Positions 20,245 to 28,314 of a DNA stretch of 64,000 nucleotides are shown here, piece by piece. The first letter of the stretch is position 1. Each line of letters opens with the position of its first letter. The notes under the pieces were generated by a model. It had not been told where the DNA came from, searched no databases, and saw nothing but the letters and a program-made list of their open reading frames with translations. The stretch is from the NCBI RefSeq assembly GCF_005503145.1, contig NZ_SCNV01000004.1, forward strand, positions 186,001-250,000. Direction: 5' to 3'. The translations under genes and the position numbers were made by a program. This DNA comes from Burkholderia sp. 4M9327F10 (GTDB lineage Bacteria > Pseudomonadota > Gammaproteobacteria > Burkholderiales > Burkholderiaceae).

Positions 20245-20703
20245 TTACAGCAGATCGGGGCCGATAGCGGCGCGCAGGACCACCTGCTCGTCGCCGTCGC
20301 GTTCGCGGTTGGCGAGCCACCATAGGCCGGCTTTCTTGAGGGGCCAGCTCGATTCGCTGTTGGCGAGCAACTGCGCCGCGACATGGCCTAGGGTGGGCTG
20401 GTGGCCGACGATCACGACCGTCGGCGCGATGCCGTCCGGCCAGCCGGCTGCGCTCAGTACGTCGGCGGCGCTCGCACCGGGAGCGAGCTCGCGCACCACG
20501 CGGTATTGATCAGTGAGGCTTTCGACGGTCTGGATGGTGCGCACCGCCGGACTCGCGAGGATCATCGCGTCTTCGTCGAGGCGGGCGCGTAGCCATTTCG
20601 CCACAGCTTGCGCCTGCTTGCGGCCGCGGACGGTCAACTGGCGGGCGAGATCGCTCGCAGCGATATCCTCGGCTTCGGCATGGCGCCAGAGGATCAGATT
20701 CAT
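20245..20703 (-). CDS. sixA: SixA-type phosphohistidine phosphatase
   Basis: 152 residues from MNLILWRHAEAED with AAGGAGAC just upstream; the longer open frame lacks family similarity. Histidine phosphatase superfamily: the RHG motif appears as LWRHAEAED (catalytic His and Arg) and the second His is in VVIVGHQPTLG. SixA removes phosphate from phosphohistidine on phosphorelay or PTS proteins in E. coli. It lies upstream of olsB on the same strand, separated by 132 bases that hold the Pho-like box. Confidence 0.85.
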   Translation of the reverse strand: MNLILWRHAEAEDIAASDLARQLTVRGRKQAQAVAKWLRARLDEDAMILASPAVRTIQTVESLTDQYRVVRELAPGASAADVLSAAGWPDGIAPTVVIVGHQPTLGHVAAQLLANSESSWPLKKAGLWWLANRERDGDEQVVLRAAIGPDLL

Positions 20704-20954
20704 GGATGTCTCCTTGGTCGATCTGGGTGAGCGCTTCAGCGCCTGACTCCGGACCCATGCAAAGTGCCTGGCCAGGTCCGTGCGAGACAGGGGCGCTTCG
20801 TGAACTGCGCGAACGGAAGCGCCGCAGTGTTGTACCACTGTCGCACGGGTGTGCGCATGACAGCAAGGCGATGCGTCACGAGCGGCAAGAAAGAGGCGGA
20901 TTCCCGAGGCAACGAAGGAAGCCGAGTGTGAGCGGCAGCGACGGGAGGGTGTCA

Positions 20955-20987
20955 CGAACCCGCTTCGGGCGTTGCGAAGCGGGTTCG
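20955..20987 (-). terminator. 13-bp hairpin downstream of the 27-aa ORF
   Basis: CGAACCCGCTTCG (20955-20967) and CGAAGCGGGTTCG (20975-20987) pair perfectly around a 7-base loop. On the minus strand it starts 13 bases after the stop of the small ORF at 21001-21084. There is no T tract. The bases between here and sixA (20704-20954) show no gene. Confidence 0.55.
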
Positions 20988-21000
20988 GAGCATAGGCGGA

Positions 21001-21084
21001 TCAGGACAGCGTCAGGTTCACGAGACAGCACATCACTAGCAGGAGCAAGGCATAGACAACGGCGATATCGAACGGATAGCGCAT
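21001..21084 (-). CDS. possible 27-residue single-helix membrane protein
   Basis: ATG (complement of 21082-21084) to TGA, 27 codons. The peptide begins MRYPFDIAVVYALLLLVM, continues with two Cys, and ends NLTLS, so almost the whole length is one hydrophobic helix. The ribosome-binding site is weak (CGACGAG). Support comes from the compact membrane-helix composition and the perfect hairpin just downstream. No family is recognised. Confidence 0.4.
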   Translation of the reverse strand: MRYPFDIAVVYALLLLVMCCLVNLTLS

Positions 21085-21229
21085 GGTGTGACTCGTCGGA
21101 ATTTTGCCAGCAGTCATCTTAGTTAGACGTTTTGCGAAGCAACGTTGGCAAGCCAACAATTCATTTGAAGATGTGCCGGGCCGGCTGCCGGGAGGCTAAA
21201 GGGCAACCGTGCGCAACGGTGTGCGGCCG

Positions 21230-21565
21230 TCAGGAGGCTTGCCGGCCTAGCGTTCGAGTCGTGGAAATATCGAGCGTGACCGGCGATTGATTGGCTGCGT
21301 GGGCGCGGTGGTGGCGTGCATCGAAAGCATCGAGCTGAAGCAGCAGACGGTCGAGCGCACACAGTTGTGCGCGCGTCAGATGGCTGCCGTCGAGGAGCTT
21401 GTGGAGCCGCCGGCGCCAGTAATCGGACGACAGCATTGGCCCGCCGCGACCCTCGGCGAGGGCGGCCGGCATGACGCAGGCGATGTGTGCGATGTCCTGG
21501 TCAAGAAACATAAGCATGTGCGCGCCCCCGATTTTGCCAGTGGTCTTTGAACGGTTTTCTAACAT
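21230..21565 (-). CDS. conserved hypothetical protein
   Basis: 111 residues. ATG 21565 is preceded by AAGAAGG at 6-7 bases, favouring this start over the internal MLMFLDQD at 21517. A central part rich in Trp/Arg/Leu (SSDYWRRRLHKLLDGSHL, then RAQLCALDRLLLQLDAFDA) looks like two amphipathic helices; the tail is His/Ala-rich. No signal peptide or membrane helix. I recognise no function; this kind of short helical protein is common in Burkholderia genomes. Confidence 0.6.
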   Translation of the reverse strand: MLENRSKTTGKIGGAHMLMFLDQDIAHIACVMPAALAEGRGGPMLSSDYWRRRLHKLLDGSHLTRAQLCALDRLLLQLDAFDARHHRAHAANQSPVTLDISTTRTLGRQAS

Positions 21566-21830
21566 CTGAAGCCTTCTTTCCCCGGTCGGTCCTGGCCTTG
21601 GCCGGTTGCCGACGAGGCCTTATTAATCTGACGTTTACATGCTAGAGCGACTGTGGAAAGCAAACTGTTAACAATGGTCAGGCGCGATTTCGTAATTGTG
21701 ATGTTTTTGACAACAGTGTATTCATTTTCTAGGTATTTACCCTAGGTTCTCGCGGCCATAGACTCTCATCATCGGCCGCACACCCAGTTGGTTGTGGCGC
21801 CGGACAAAACAATTTCTGGAGGTTGTTGTG

Positions 21831-22094
21831 ATGAAGTCGTTGATCGAAGCCGTTGTCATTGCCGCTCTGATTACTGCGCCGCTGGCCGCATTTGCTGAGG
21901 CGGATCAAGGGCTGACCCGTGCGCAGGTGCGGGCCGATCTGGTTCAGGTCGAGAAGGCCGGTTACAACCCGAGCGACTGGATGCATTACCCGCAAAACAT
22001 TCAGGCTGCCGAAGCTCGTGTCGCCGCCGCAAAGGGCGATACAAGCGGCTATGGCGCAGGCAGCAACGGCACGTCGCAGGCAAGTCAGCGCTGA
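21831..22094 (+). CDS. DUF4148 domain periplasmic protein
   Basis: 87 residues from ATG 21831 with GGAGG (21818-21822) 8 bases upstream. Signal peptide MKSLIEAVVIAALITAPLAAFA, then the DUF4148 pattern LTRAQVRADLVQVEKAGYNP followed by IQAAEARVAAAKG. These proteins are abundant in Burkholderia, periplasmic and of unknown function. The 21600-21830 upstream stretch is AT-richer and probably holds its promoter. Confidence 0.85.
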   Translation: MKSLIEAVVIAALITAPLAAFAEADQGLTRAQVRADLVQVEKAGYNPSDWMHYPQNIQAAEARVAAAKGDTSGYGAGSNGTSQASQR

Positions 22095-22224
22095 TAGGCG
22101 CGGCGGTGAGCATGTACAGCGCCTCATGACCCGCTGGGGTCAGGAGGCGCTACGCCGACCTTGAATTGCGCGTGGTGAGGCGAACATCGCTGCGGATGAG
22201 CGCAGCATCTGAGAGGAGGCCGCC

Positions 22225-22383
22225 ATGGACGAAACTGTCTTGGCCACCGCGATTGGGTTTTCGGTTTTATTGTTCGCGTTGATTTTCGCGGTCGGGCATT
22301 ACCGGCGCGAGATGATGCGCAAGCGCGTGATCTGTGAGATGCAGCGCCGCCGGCAGTACGATCTGAGCAGACCTAGGCACTGA
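22225..22383 (+). CDS. 52-residue membrane protein
   Basis: ATG 22225 with an excellent AGGAGG (22214-22219) 5 bases upstream; stop TGA 22381-22383. One membrane helix (about residues 6-24, TAIGFSVLLFALIFAVG) is followed by a very basic cytoplasmic tail (HYRREMMRKRVICEMQRRRQ). No function is recognised. The strong ribosome-binding site and helix-plus-basic-tail design make it a credible real gene. Confidence 0.65.
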   Translation: MDETVLATAIGFSVLLFALIFAVGHYRREMMRKRVICEMQRRRQYDLSRPRH

Positions 22384-22443
22384 TGCGGAGCGCGAGTGCT
22401 CCGCATGCACAGTGCGCAGGCGGGCCGAGCGTCGACCCGTGGG

Positions 22444-22662
22444 TCAGACGTAGTTCGGCTTGCGATGCCGGGGCGGCCGGTGATGGTGGCGGTGATGATG
22501 CGGCGGCGGCACCTGGCGGCAACGGCGCACGAGGTGGCCTCGGTACCACTCCCGTTTGCAGACCACGCGCGGATGCGCTTCGGCGGTAACGGGTGCGAAT
22601 GCTACGGCGCTGGCCGCGAGCAGAATGAGCGATACGAATTTGCGCACGGATCGATCCTTCAA
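22444..22662 (-). CDS. small secreted His-rich protein
   Basis: 72 residues. Signal peptide about MKDRSVRKFVSLILLAASAV...TAEA, then a ~43-residue mature part with two Cys (VVCKREW, RRCRQV) and a C-terminal tract with about eleven His mixed with Pro and Arg (PPPHHHRHHHRPPRH). A His/Pro tail suggests metal binding in the periplasm, but this is inference. Similar short His-rich exported proteins occur across Burkholderia. Confidence 0.6.
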   Translation of the reverse strand: MKDRSVRKFVSLILLAASAVAFAPVTAEAHPRVVCKREWYRGHLVRRCRQVPPPHHHRHHHRPPRHRKPNYV

Positions 22663-22667
22663 TGGCA

Positions 22668-22707
22668 GAAAAGAAAAAGGGTTACACGCGAAAGCGTGTA
22701 ACCCTTT
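22668..22707 (-). terminator. terminator of tRNA-Pro
   Basis: On the minus strand, AAAGGGTTACACGC pairs with GCGTGTAACCCTTT (plus 22676-22689 with 22694-22707) across a 4-base loop and is followed by T-rich CTTTTTCTTTTC. It starts 9 bases after the CCA end of tRNA-Pro. Confidence 0.85.
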
Positions 22708-22715
22708 GATTCTAT

Positions 22716-22792
22716 TGGTCGGAGCGAAAGGATTCGAACCTTCGACCCTCTGATCCCAAATCAGATGCGCTACCAGGCTGCGCTACGCTCCG
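22716..22792 (-). tRNA. tRNA-Pro (anticodon TGG)
   Basis: The complement reads CGGAGCGTAGCGCAGCCTGG..., with a 7-bp acceptor stem (CGGAGCG/CGCTCCG), discriminator A and encoded CCA. The anticodon stem is CTGAT/ATCAG around TTTGGGA-type loop bases with anticodon TGG, and the T arm contains GGTTCGAATCC. 77 bases including CCA. Confidence 0.95.
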
Positions 22793-22803
22793 ACGAATCA
22801 GAG

Positions 22804-22833
22804 ATTCTATCTGGTCTGACCTATACGCGTCAA
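22804..22833 (-). promoter_or_regulatory. sigma-70 promoter of tRNA-Pro
   Basis: Minus-strand TTGACG (22833-22828), 18-base spacer, TAGAAT (22809-22804). The predicted start is a few bases before the 5' end of the tRNA at 22792. Confidence 0.7.
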
Positions 22834-22904
22834 TCCGCAGATGCGGAAATAGTTAACGCCTGCTTCGCGATGCACGCAGATGTCTGCGCGCATCGCGTGC
22901 ATGG

Positions 22905-24014
22905 TCAACACGTGACGCAACGCTCCCGCTCCCGTGGATCCACCGGCTGCTCACGCATGCCGCGCAGCACACAGGCGCGTCGCTCGATCCATACCGAATC
23001 GCCGAACTCATGCGTGCGATAGCCATGTGCCTCGAGTTCCCCGGTGGCCCCCAGCAAGGTCAGCGTATCGGTGAAGGCGCGCAATAGCGCGTAGTGGCTC
23101 GTGTCCGGTTCGTGGGTGCCGGAGACGATCACGTCGGCAACCCGCAGCTTCGTCTGCGGCCCGATGCGCTGATTGGCGATGCCATCGCCTGCCCGCACGA
23201 TGCCATCGCCGCTCGCCGCATGTTCCAGCGCGCGCACGACCGTCGTGCCGATTGCCACCACCCGTCCTCGCCGCGCATGCGTGGCGGCGATAAGCGCCGC
23301 GGTGGCGGCCGGAATACGGTATGGCTCGTCGAGCGGCAGGCGTGCATCGAGCGCCGGGTCGCCCGTCGACGACAACCCCGCGGCATGCGTCAGCGTGGCA
23401 AAGCCGACGCCGCGCGCCTGCACTTGTGCGACGGTGCGCCAGTCGAGCACGAATCCGGCCGATGGCGCTTCGAACGCCACCGGCTGCGCGGCGATCGGCG
23501 TCCACACGTCCCACAGGTCGAGCGCATCGCGAAGATGCGCGTACTGAACCGGCCGGCCCTGTTCCGCCAGCGCGCGCCAGATGCGGGCCGCGTCCGCTTC
23601 GAATTGCAGTTCGACAAGGCGCGGATGATCGAGTGTGCGCACGATGGTCGCACCGAGCTTGCCGAACCCCAGACGGTCGCCGGGCTGCAATACAGGCGGG
23701 GCGGTGCGCGCCTCGGTTGGCGTGTGGAAATCGCCCGCACCGAACACGACGGCAGTGAAGCGCCTGACGTCCGCGGCATCGAGCGACGCCCGGCCCGCGA
23801 GCCGGACTTCGATCGCGGCGCGGCTGGGCCGATGGATGCCATGCAGGCTCGCCGGCATGGTTGCCGCATCGTTGGCGATGACGCAGTCCCCGTTGCGCAG
23901 CAATTGTGGAAAGGCCGTGCGTGGACGGTGCTCGATATGCCCATGCGAGTCGATTACGAGCAGGCGGGCATCGTGGGGCCGTTGAACCGGCAAGGTGGCA
24001 GCGCGCATCGTCAT
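22905..24014 (-). CDS. QueA-like protein (S-adenosylmethionine:tRNA ribosyltransferase-isomerase family)
   Basis: 369 residues. The N-terminal part DARLLVIDSHGHIEHR, then LRNGDCVIANDAATMPASLHG, mirrors QueA; later GVGFATLTHAAGLSSTGD and VAIGTTVVRALEH resemble the QueA active-site half. QueA adds the ribosyl group of SAM to 7-aminomethyl-7-deazaguanine in tRNA. Several QueA positions differ here (for example the usual N-terminal DYELP motif is absent), so it may be a paralogue with a different substrate. It overlaps the upstream SDR by ATGA, so the two are translationally coupled. Confidence 0.65.
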   Translation of the reverse strand: MTMRAATLPVQRPHDARLLVIDSHGHIEHRPRTAFPQLLRNGDCVIANDAATMPASLHGIHRPSRAAIEVRLAGRASLDAADVRRFTAVVFGAGDFHTPTEARTAPPVLQPGDRLGFGKLGATIVRTLDHPRLVELQFEADAARIWRALAEQGRPVQYAHLRDALDLWDVWTPIAAQPVAFEAPSAGFVLDWRTVAQVQARGVGFATLTHAAGLSSTGDPALDARLPLDEPYRIPAATAALIAATHARRGRVVAIGTTVVRALEHAASGDGIVRAGDGIANQRIGPQTKLRVADVIVSGTHEPDTSHYALLRAFTDTLTLLGATGELEAHGYRTHEFGDSVWIERRACVLRGMREQPVDPRERERCVTC

Positions 24015-24742
24015 GCTTGTGCTCCTTCATGGGACGGGTTGCGCAGCGCGTGCAAGGCCGCTTCGATCGCATCGGCAAATTCACGGGCCGCGTCGGCGGG
24101 ACGCTTCAGGCTGGCGGGGTCGTCCGCAGGCGCGGCGAGCGCATGCAGCGGCGTATCCATATCGCCCGGATCGAGCGACAGCACACGCACGTTCTGAGTG
24201 GCGAGTTCCTTGTCCCAGACACGGCTCAGATGTCGCAAACCGGCCTTGCTGACGCCGTACGCACCCCAGCTCGGATACGGTTCGACGGCGGCATCGCTGG
24301 ACACGTTCAGCACCACCGCACCGCCGCGCTCGCGGGCGGCCGCGGTGAGCGAACCGAGCAATGCCCGCGTCAGCCGGAACGGCGCGAGCAGGTTGGTGGC
24401 GAGCGCGGATTCGAAGTCTTCGCATTCGGTGTCGGCGAGTAGCGCGAGCGGCACCGGTCCCAGCGCCGACGCATTGTTCACCAGCACGTCGAGGCCGCCG
24501 AGCAGGCCGCTGATCTGCATCGCGAGCGGATAGATGTCGTTCTTGTCCGACACATCGCCGACAATGCCGGCTGCGTTGACGCGCGCCGCGGCTACCTCAG
24601 CCACGCGTCGTTCATGGCGTGCGACGAACGCGACGTGCGCGCCGCGCGCCAGCAGTTCGTCCAGCAAGGCAAGGCCGAGTCCCGACGTGCCGCCGGTGAG
24701 AGCGACGCGCACGCCATGCAGGTTTTTATTGTTTCGGGTCAT
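24011..24742 (-). CDS. short-chain dehydrogenase/reductase
   Basis: 243 residues. Rossmann signature VALTGGTSGLGLALLDEL, NNASA motif in LDVLVNNASALGP, catalytic Ser in VVLNVSSDAAVEPYPSWGAY and YxxxK as YGVSK. Arg after strand 2 (VARHERR) suggests NADP(H). The substrate is unknown. It is the first gene of a two-gene operon with the QueA-like protein and divergent from a cupin regulator at 24916; the shared 173-base intergenic region probably carries both promoters. Confidence 0.8.
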   Translation of the reverse strand: MTRNNKNLHGVRVALTGGTSGLGLALLDELLARGAHVAFVARHERRVAEVAAARVNAAGIVGDVSDKNDIYPLAMQISGLLGGLDVLVNNASALGPVPLALLADTECEDFESALATNLLAPFRLTRALLGSLTAAARERGGAVVLNVSSDAAVEPYPSWGAYGVSKAGLRHLSRVWDKELATQNVRVLSLDPGDMDTPLHALAAPADDPASLKRPADAAREFADAIEAALHALRNPSHEGAQA

Positions 24743-24915
24743 GTGGGTTCTCCTGTATCGACCGGGGCTCGTGCTTCGATGCTTGCCCCGGTCCTATGCC
24801 GGGTGATTGAGGAGAGGCGATCGCATTACCAGCGTCGTCTCGATGGCCCGATAATAGGAACCCCACGCCGCACGGCCGAGTGCGATGTCCAACCCCTTGT
24901 CAGAAAGTCGATACG

Positions 24916-25521
24916 ATGGACGAGACCGCTTACCCATCCACGCGCGACAGCACGCCCGACGCGGCGCACGCGGCCCAGCACCTGGCACGCAATCTGGTGG
25001 CATTGCGGCATGCACGCGCGCTGACGCAGGAGGGGCTGGCGAAGGCGTCGGGCGTGCCGCGCTCGACGGTAGCCAATCTGGAGTCGGGCGAGGGCAATCC
25101 CTCGCTGGCGGTGTTGATGAAAGTAGCGGGCGCGCTGGGCGCGCCGCTCGATGAATTACTGGCGTCGCCGCGCGCCAAGGTCCGCAAATGGGCGGTCGAC
25201 GACATCTCCGCGCAGAACCGCGGCAATGGTTTGACGATCCGGCCTCTGGTCCCCGAGCCGATGCCTGACGGCATTCTGGAGACCATGGCGTTCGCGCCCG
25301 GCGCGTATATGCGCGGCACGCCGCATCTGCCCGGTACGCGCGAGTATTTCACCTGCATGGAAGGGCGCGTGGCGATTTTTGTAGCCGGCGAACGGCACGG
25401 CCTGGAAACGGGCGACGTGCTCGCGTTTCCCGGCCATGTGCCCCATTCTTATCGCAACGAGGACGCGCAGCACGAGGCGCTGGGCGTGTCGATTGTGGTG
25501 CTGGCGAAGGCTGGCGTTTAG
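24916..25521 (+). CDS. XRE-family HTH regulator with cupin domain
   Basis: 201 residues from MDETAYPSTRDS; the frame is open upstream to 24880 but the extra 12 codons are unlikely. Residues ~25-75 are an HTH_3 DNA-binding domain (LRHARALTQEGLAKASGVPR, then STVANLESGEGNPSLAVL). Residues ~115-195 are a cupin fold (GTREYFTCMEGRVAIFVAGE ... GDVLAFPGHVPHSYRN). Such proteins usually sense a small ligand and control a neighbouring gene, here plausibly the divergent SDR/QueA-like pair. Confidence 0.85.
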   Translation: MDETAYPSTRDSTPDAAHAAQHLARNLVALRHARALTQEGLAKASGVPRSTVANLESGEGNPSLAVLMKVAGALGAPLDELLASPRAKVRKWAVDDISAQNRGNGLTIRPLVPEPMPDGILETMAFAPGAYMRGTPHLPGTREYFTCMEGRVAIFVAGERHGLETGDVLAFPGHVPHSYRNEDAQHEALGVSIVVLAKAGV

Positions 25522-25657
25522 GGGATGCGGCCTCGTGCGGACAGTCACGCTCCTCCACGCCGCATGGCTGTGGCGCCACGCGGCGTGATGCATGCCGGCA
25601 AGCCCGGAGCGCACGTCGCGCGGCCCGCTCAATAGGCAGCCGCGACGGCCGTGCGAA

Positions 25658-25831
25658 TTAGTGTTTGCGCCGGGTCCAGTCGAGGACGTGATGCTCGGAT
25701 AGCCAGTGGTGCATCATTCCTTCGCCGCCGTGCTCGCGCCGGTAAGTCCGCGATTCGAAAATCGACAGTCCTATCAGGACCAGCAGGCCGACCCCGAGCC
25801 CGATGAAACCCGCAATCGATTCAGCGTCCAT
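25658..25831 (-). CDS. 57-residue membrane protein
   Basis: Start MDAESIAGFIG with GGAGG 5 bases upstream (minus strand), preferred to the longer frame from 25867. One membrane helix (~residues 6-26, IAGFIGLGVGLLVLIGLSIF), then a polar tail with His and Trp (ending HHVLDWTRRKH). No family function is recognised. The 136 bases from the upstream regulator stop (25521) contain nothing clear. Confidence 0.6.
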   Translation of the reverse strand: MDAESIAGFIGLGVGLLVLIGLSIFESRTYRREHGGEGMMHHWLSEHHVLDWTRRKH

Positions 25832-26002
25832 GGCAGCCTCCTTCGATGATTGCAGCCATGCGTACATAGTAGGTCAGGCGGCGAAAAACCGGCACCTGCG
25901 CGCTGTGGGGAAATGTGCGGCTGCTCGCGCGGCAGCGCATGGCAAGTCTTTGCAGGTAGACTCTCGGCGCGCCCAGGTTGTTGTCTTCACTTTAGAGAGT
26001 CT

Positions 26003-26200
26003 ATGAATCGCGCTTTTCTGATTGCATTTGCTGTGGCGGCCCTTGCCGGCTGCTCGAACGATCCCGCTGCGGGCCATCACGGTCCGCCCCCTAAAGATCC
26101 ACCCGACTATCACGGCGTGCCGACCGACGACCGGCCGCCCTCGATGCTCGACACGCCTGATGCATCGCAGGCGGCGCCGTCACAGGCTGCTCCGCAATAA
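26003..26200 (+). CDS. small lipoprotein
   Basis: 65 residues from ATG 26003. Signal peptide MNRAFLIAFAVAALAGC with lipobox LAGC predicts cleavage before Cys17 and lipid attachment. The mature part is Pro/Asp/His-rich and disordered-looking (GHHGPPPKDPPDYHGVPTDD). There is no recognised domain, and no gene is seen between it and DUF2288 at 26441. Confidence 0.65.
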   Translation: MNRAFLIAFAVAALAGCSNDPAAGHHGPPPKDPPDYHGVPTDDRPPSMLDTPDASQAAPSQAAPQ

Positions 26201-26440
26201 GCCGTCAGCAGGCGGCCGCAATCATGTGTGGTGTGGCGGCGAGGCGGTTGCGCTGCCGTCCATCTGCGCGCCTGAACGCAAAGGCGAAGCGCCGGCGCGG
26301 GCACGCCGGCACTTCTGACCCGCGCAGACTGTTCGCGCGGAGAGCGCGGGCTGCAGCCATTCTAGGGTGCACATGCCGCGTGATATGTATGCGCTTGTTT
26401 CAAGCAGTAACCGGAATGCATGGCGCGACCGGGGCGTGGC

Positions 26441-26749
26441 TCAACCGCGTTCCTGCACGCATACCCACGGCGATACGACCACTGCCCACAGGTCCGGGTC
26501 GCGCGCGGCGAAATCGGCGGCGGTCTCGGCCTGAATGCGCTCGACGAGGCCTGCCGACAACCATTGCGTGACCTGCGCGGTATCGTCGCTGGCGATGGCT
26601 TCTGCGACGCTGACCAGATCGAGGTCGCGTGCGACGTGCAGCAGGACGCCGCGGGCGAAGAAACGCTCGAGTTCCGGCCAACCGATTTTCGCGGTTTCCG
26701 CGAGCAGCGAGAGATAAAGCGGACTATGGGCGGCGTCGTTCGAGGTCAT
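26441..26749 (-). CDS. DUF2288 family protein
   Basis: 102 residues, no signal peptide. AETAKIGWPELERFFARGVL, then DLDLVSVAEAIASDDTAQV and LWAVVVSPWVCVQER match the short DUF2288 family of proteobacteria and cyanobacteria. Function is unknown. It is divergent from the pentapeptide-repeat gene with ~95 bases between starts. Confidence 0.75.
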   Translation of the reverse strand: MTSNDAAHSPLYLSLLAETAKIGWPELERFFARGVLLHVARDLDLVSVAEAIASDDTAQVTQWLSAGLVERIQAETAADFAARDPDLWAVVVSPWVCVQERG

Positions 26750-26844
26750 CGGCTAGCTGGGATTGCGAAAGGGCGGGCGTTACTATAAACCATCGCAGTT
26801 GGCCCGCCACGGCGGCGCGCTCCGGCGCAACACAGGAATATTTC

Positions 26845-27555
26845 ATGTCGCTCAATTCTACGACGCCGGCTCCCGGCGTCCAGGTCGTCGCCGACGCCGC
26901 GCTCGCACGGGAAGACGTGCAGCAGTTGCTCGGCGCCCCCAGGCAAGCGCTGCGTTTCGAGGACTGCGACTTCGAGGGCGCGGATCTTTCGCGGCTCGAT
27001 TTGCGCGGCGCCGAATTCCAGCGCTGCAATATCGTCGAGACGTCGTTCTTTGGCGCCAACCTGACGCACACACGCTGGCTGCGGTGTCGCGCGCGCCAGG
27101 CCGATTTCGCGTCGGCGGATCTGGTCGATGCCGCCTTTCAGTCGAGCGATCTCAACAACACAAGCTGGCGCCGCGCCAAACTTGCTTCGGTGACCTACCA
27201 GGGGTGCAAGCTGACGGGCGCACACTTCGAGGATTGCAGCACCCTGGGCCTGACGTTTGTCGAAACATTGCTGATTGGCGCGCATCTGCGCGGTCTGTCG
27301 TTTCGCAAGGCCACGCTGCAGGCGCTCGACTTCTCCGATGCCGATCTGGCCGGCGCCGACTTCCGCGAGGCGGTATTCGAAGGCGGCAGCCTCAAGGACG
27401 CCAATCTGAAGGGCGCCCGTTTCGATGGCGCGGACCTGCGTCTTGCCGACCTGAGCGGCGTGCGTCTCGTGGATGCGGGTTTGTTTCGCGGCGCAACGAT
27501 TTCGCATCAGCAGGCCGCCGTGCTGGTGATGGAACTGGGCTTGCGCGTGCTGTGA
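26845..27555 (+). CDS. pentapeptide repeat protein
   Basis: 236 residues from ATG 26845 (MSLNSTTPAPGVQVVADA); the upstream open frame overlaps DUF2288 and is not coding. From residue ~38 on it is a run of A(D/N)Lxx/F pentads (FEDCDFEGADLSRLDLRGAE ... ANLKGARFDGADLRLADLSG) predicted to form a right-handed square beta-helix. Pentapeptide proteins include DNA-gyrase protectors (Qnr, MfpA) and many of unknown role; no specific call is justified. Confidence 0.8.
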   Translation: MSLNSTTPAPGVQVVADAALAREDVQQLLGAPRQALRFEDCDFEGADLSRLDLRGAEFQRCNIVETSFFGANLTHTRWLRCRARQADFASADLVDAAFQSSDLNNTSWRRAKLASVTYQGCKLTGAHFEDCSTLGLTFVETLLIGAHLRGLSFRKATLQALDFSDADLAGADFREAVFEGGSLKDANLKGARFDGADLRLADLSGVRLVDAGLFRGATISHQQAAVLVMELGLRVL

Positions 27556-27837
27556 GCGAGATGGCACGAGCGGGCAAACGGCGCCCGCAAGGGCGCATCA
27601 TTTGCCACTGCGTGCAATTGCGTTTTGAATCCATCGGCAATGTGCAGCGCGACTCAAAACCCGATTTATTTCAACATATTTAACAGATAAAATGATCCGC
27701 ACAACGCGAATTAATCAGAATCAACTGATGAATTGAATCCCGATGCCGATTCGCATTTTGAGATCGACGTCGCTGAAGGTGCGTTTTCGCACCAAGCCCG
27801 TCAGATTGTTCCGAATGGAGAGGGTGGCGTTTTAAAT

Positions 27838-27978
27838 TTAACAGTCTAATCTCAGATCGATTTGAGGAAGGTTCTTGGCGAATCGCGCGAAGCCAGCGTC
27901 GGAGCGCTGTCCGGCAAGGATGTGGCGCGCTTCGATTAGCGCTTCAAGGGAATCTGGCGAGAGCGCCGCGTGTTTCAT
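27838..27978 (-). CDS. possible 46-residue ORF or gene remnant
   Basis: ATG (complement of 27976-27978) to TAA. The peptide starts MKHAALSPDSLEALIEARHI and ends NLPQIDLRLDC; it looks protein-like (helical, normal composition) but has no clear ribosome-binding site. The frame stays open upstream of the ATG, so it may be the tail of a decayed gene. No family is recognised. Confidence 0.25.
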   Translation of the reverse strand: MKHAALSPDSLEALIEARHILAGQRSDAGFARFAKNLPQIDLRLDC

Positions 27979-28070
27979 TCGCCATTTTCTATTGACCTTT
28001 ATCTCATTATCTTCGGTTCACGGGATGCGTACTCCGTGCGCCGCATCACAGTTTTTGTGTAATTAACTGA

Positions 28071-28180
28071 TGGTGAACGCGGGGTGGCGTGATAGATTCC
28101 GTTTTGGCGCATGGTGAACCGGTCCTTTACCGATATGCGCCGAACCCCCGTTAGCCCGGCCTTGGAGCCGGGCTTTTTTT
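28071..28180 (+). ncRNA. candidate small RNA ending in a strong terminator
   Basis: A 10-bp stem (28103-28112 with 28135-28144, core GGCGCAT/ATGCGCC) is followed by a terminator hairpin AGCCCGGC (28153-28160)/GCCGGGCT (28167-28174) and T7. No ORF precedes the terminator on this strand within 500 bases. The promoter is unclear (TAGATT at 28094 is one weak -10), so the 5' end is a guess. Confidence 0.35.
28153..28180 (+). terminator. intrinsic terminator with no upstream gene
   Basis: AGCCCGGC-CTTGGA-GCCGGGCT followed by T7 (28174-28180). A textbook hairpin plus U tract on the plus strand, 600 bases after the nearest plus-strand stop (pentapeptide gene). Confidence 0.85.
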
Positions 28181-28314
28181 GTTCAGGCAAGCCCGGAATT
28201 TGCATGCGGTGAAGTTTATTGCGCTTCAATTGAGATCGAATGCAAACTTTCGCGCAATGCGTTTGATGGTTAGAGCAGGCGGCGCCGCAAGCCAGGCCGC
28301 CTGCCGCATTGCCC

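Larger units (their letters stand above)
27556..28314. other. 759-base gap with no convincing protein gene
   Basis: This stretch is AT-richer than its flanks around 27660-27850 and 27990-28070. It holds the doubtful minus-strand ORF at 27838-27978, a 30-codon basic ORF (27743-27835, MPIRILRSTSLKVRFRTKPV) without a ribosome-binding site, and the small-RNA candidate with terminator at 28071-28180. Otherwise I see nothing in it. Confidence 0.5.

Noticed and set aside
27743..27835. 30-codon very basic ORF
   Set aside because: No ribosome-binding site, no hydrophobic or structural pattern, and in a gap with other weak frames.
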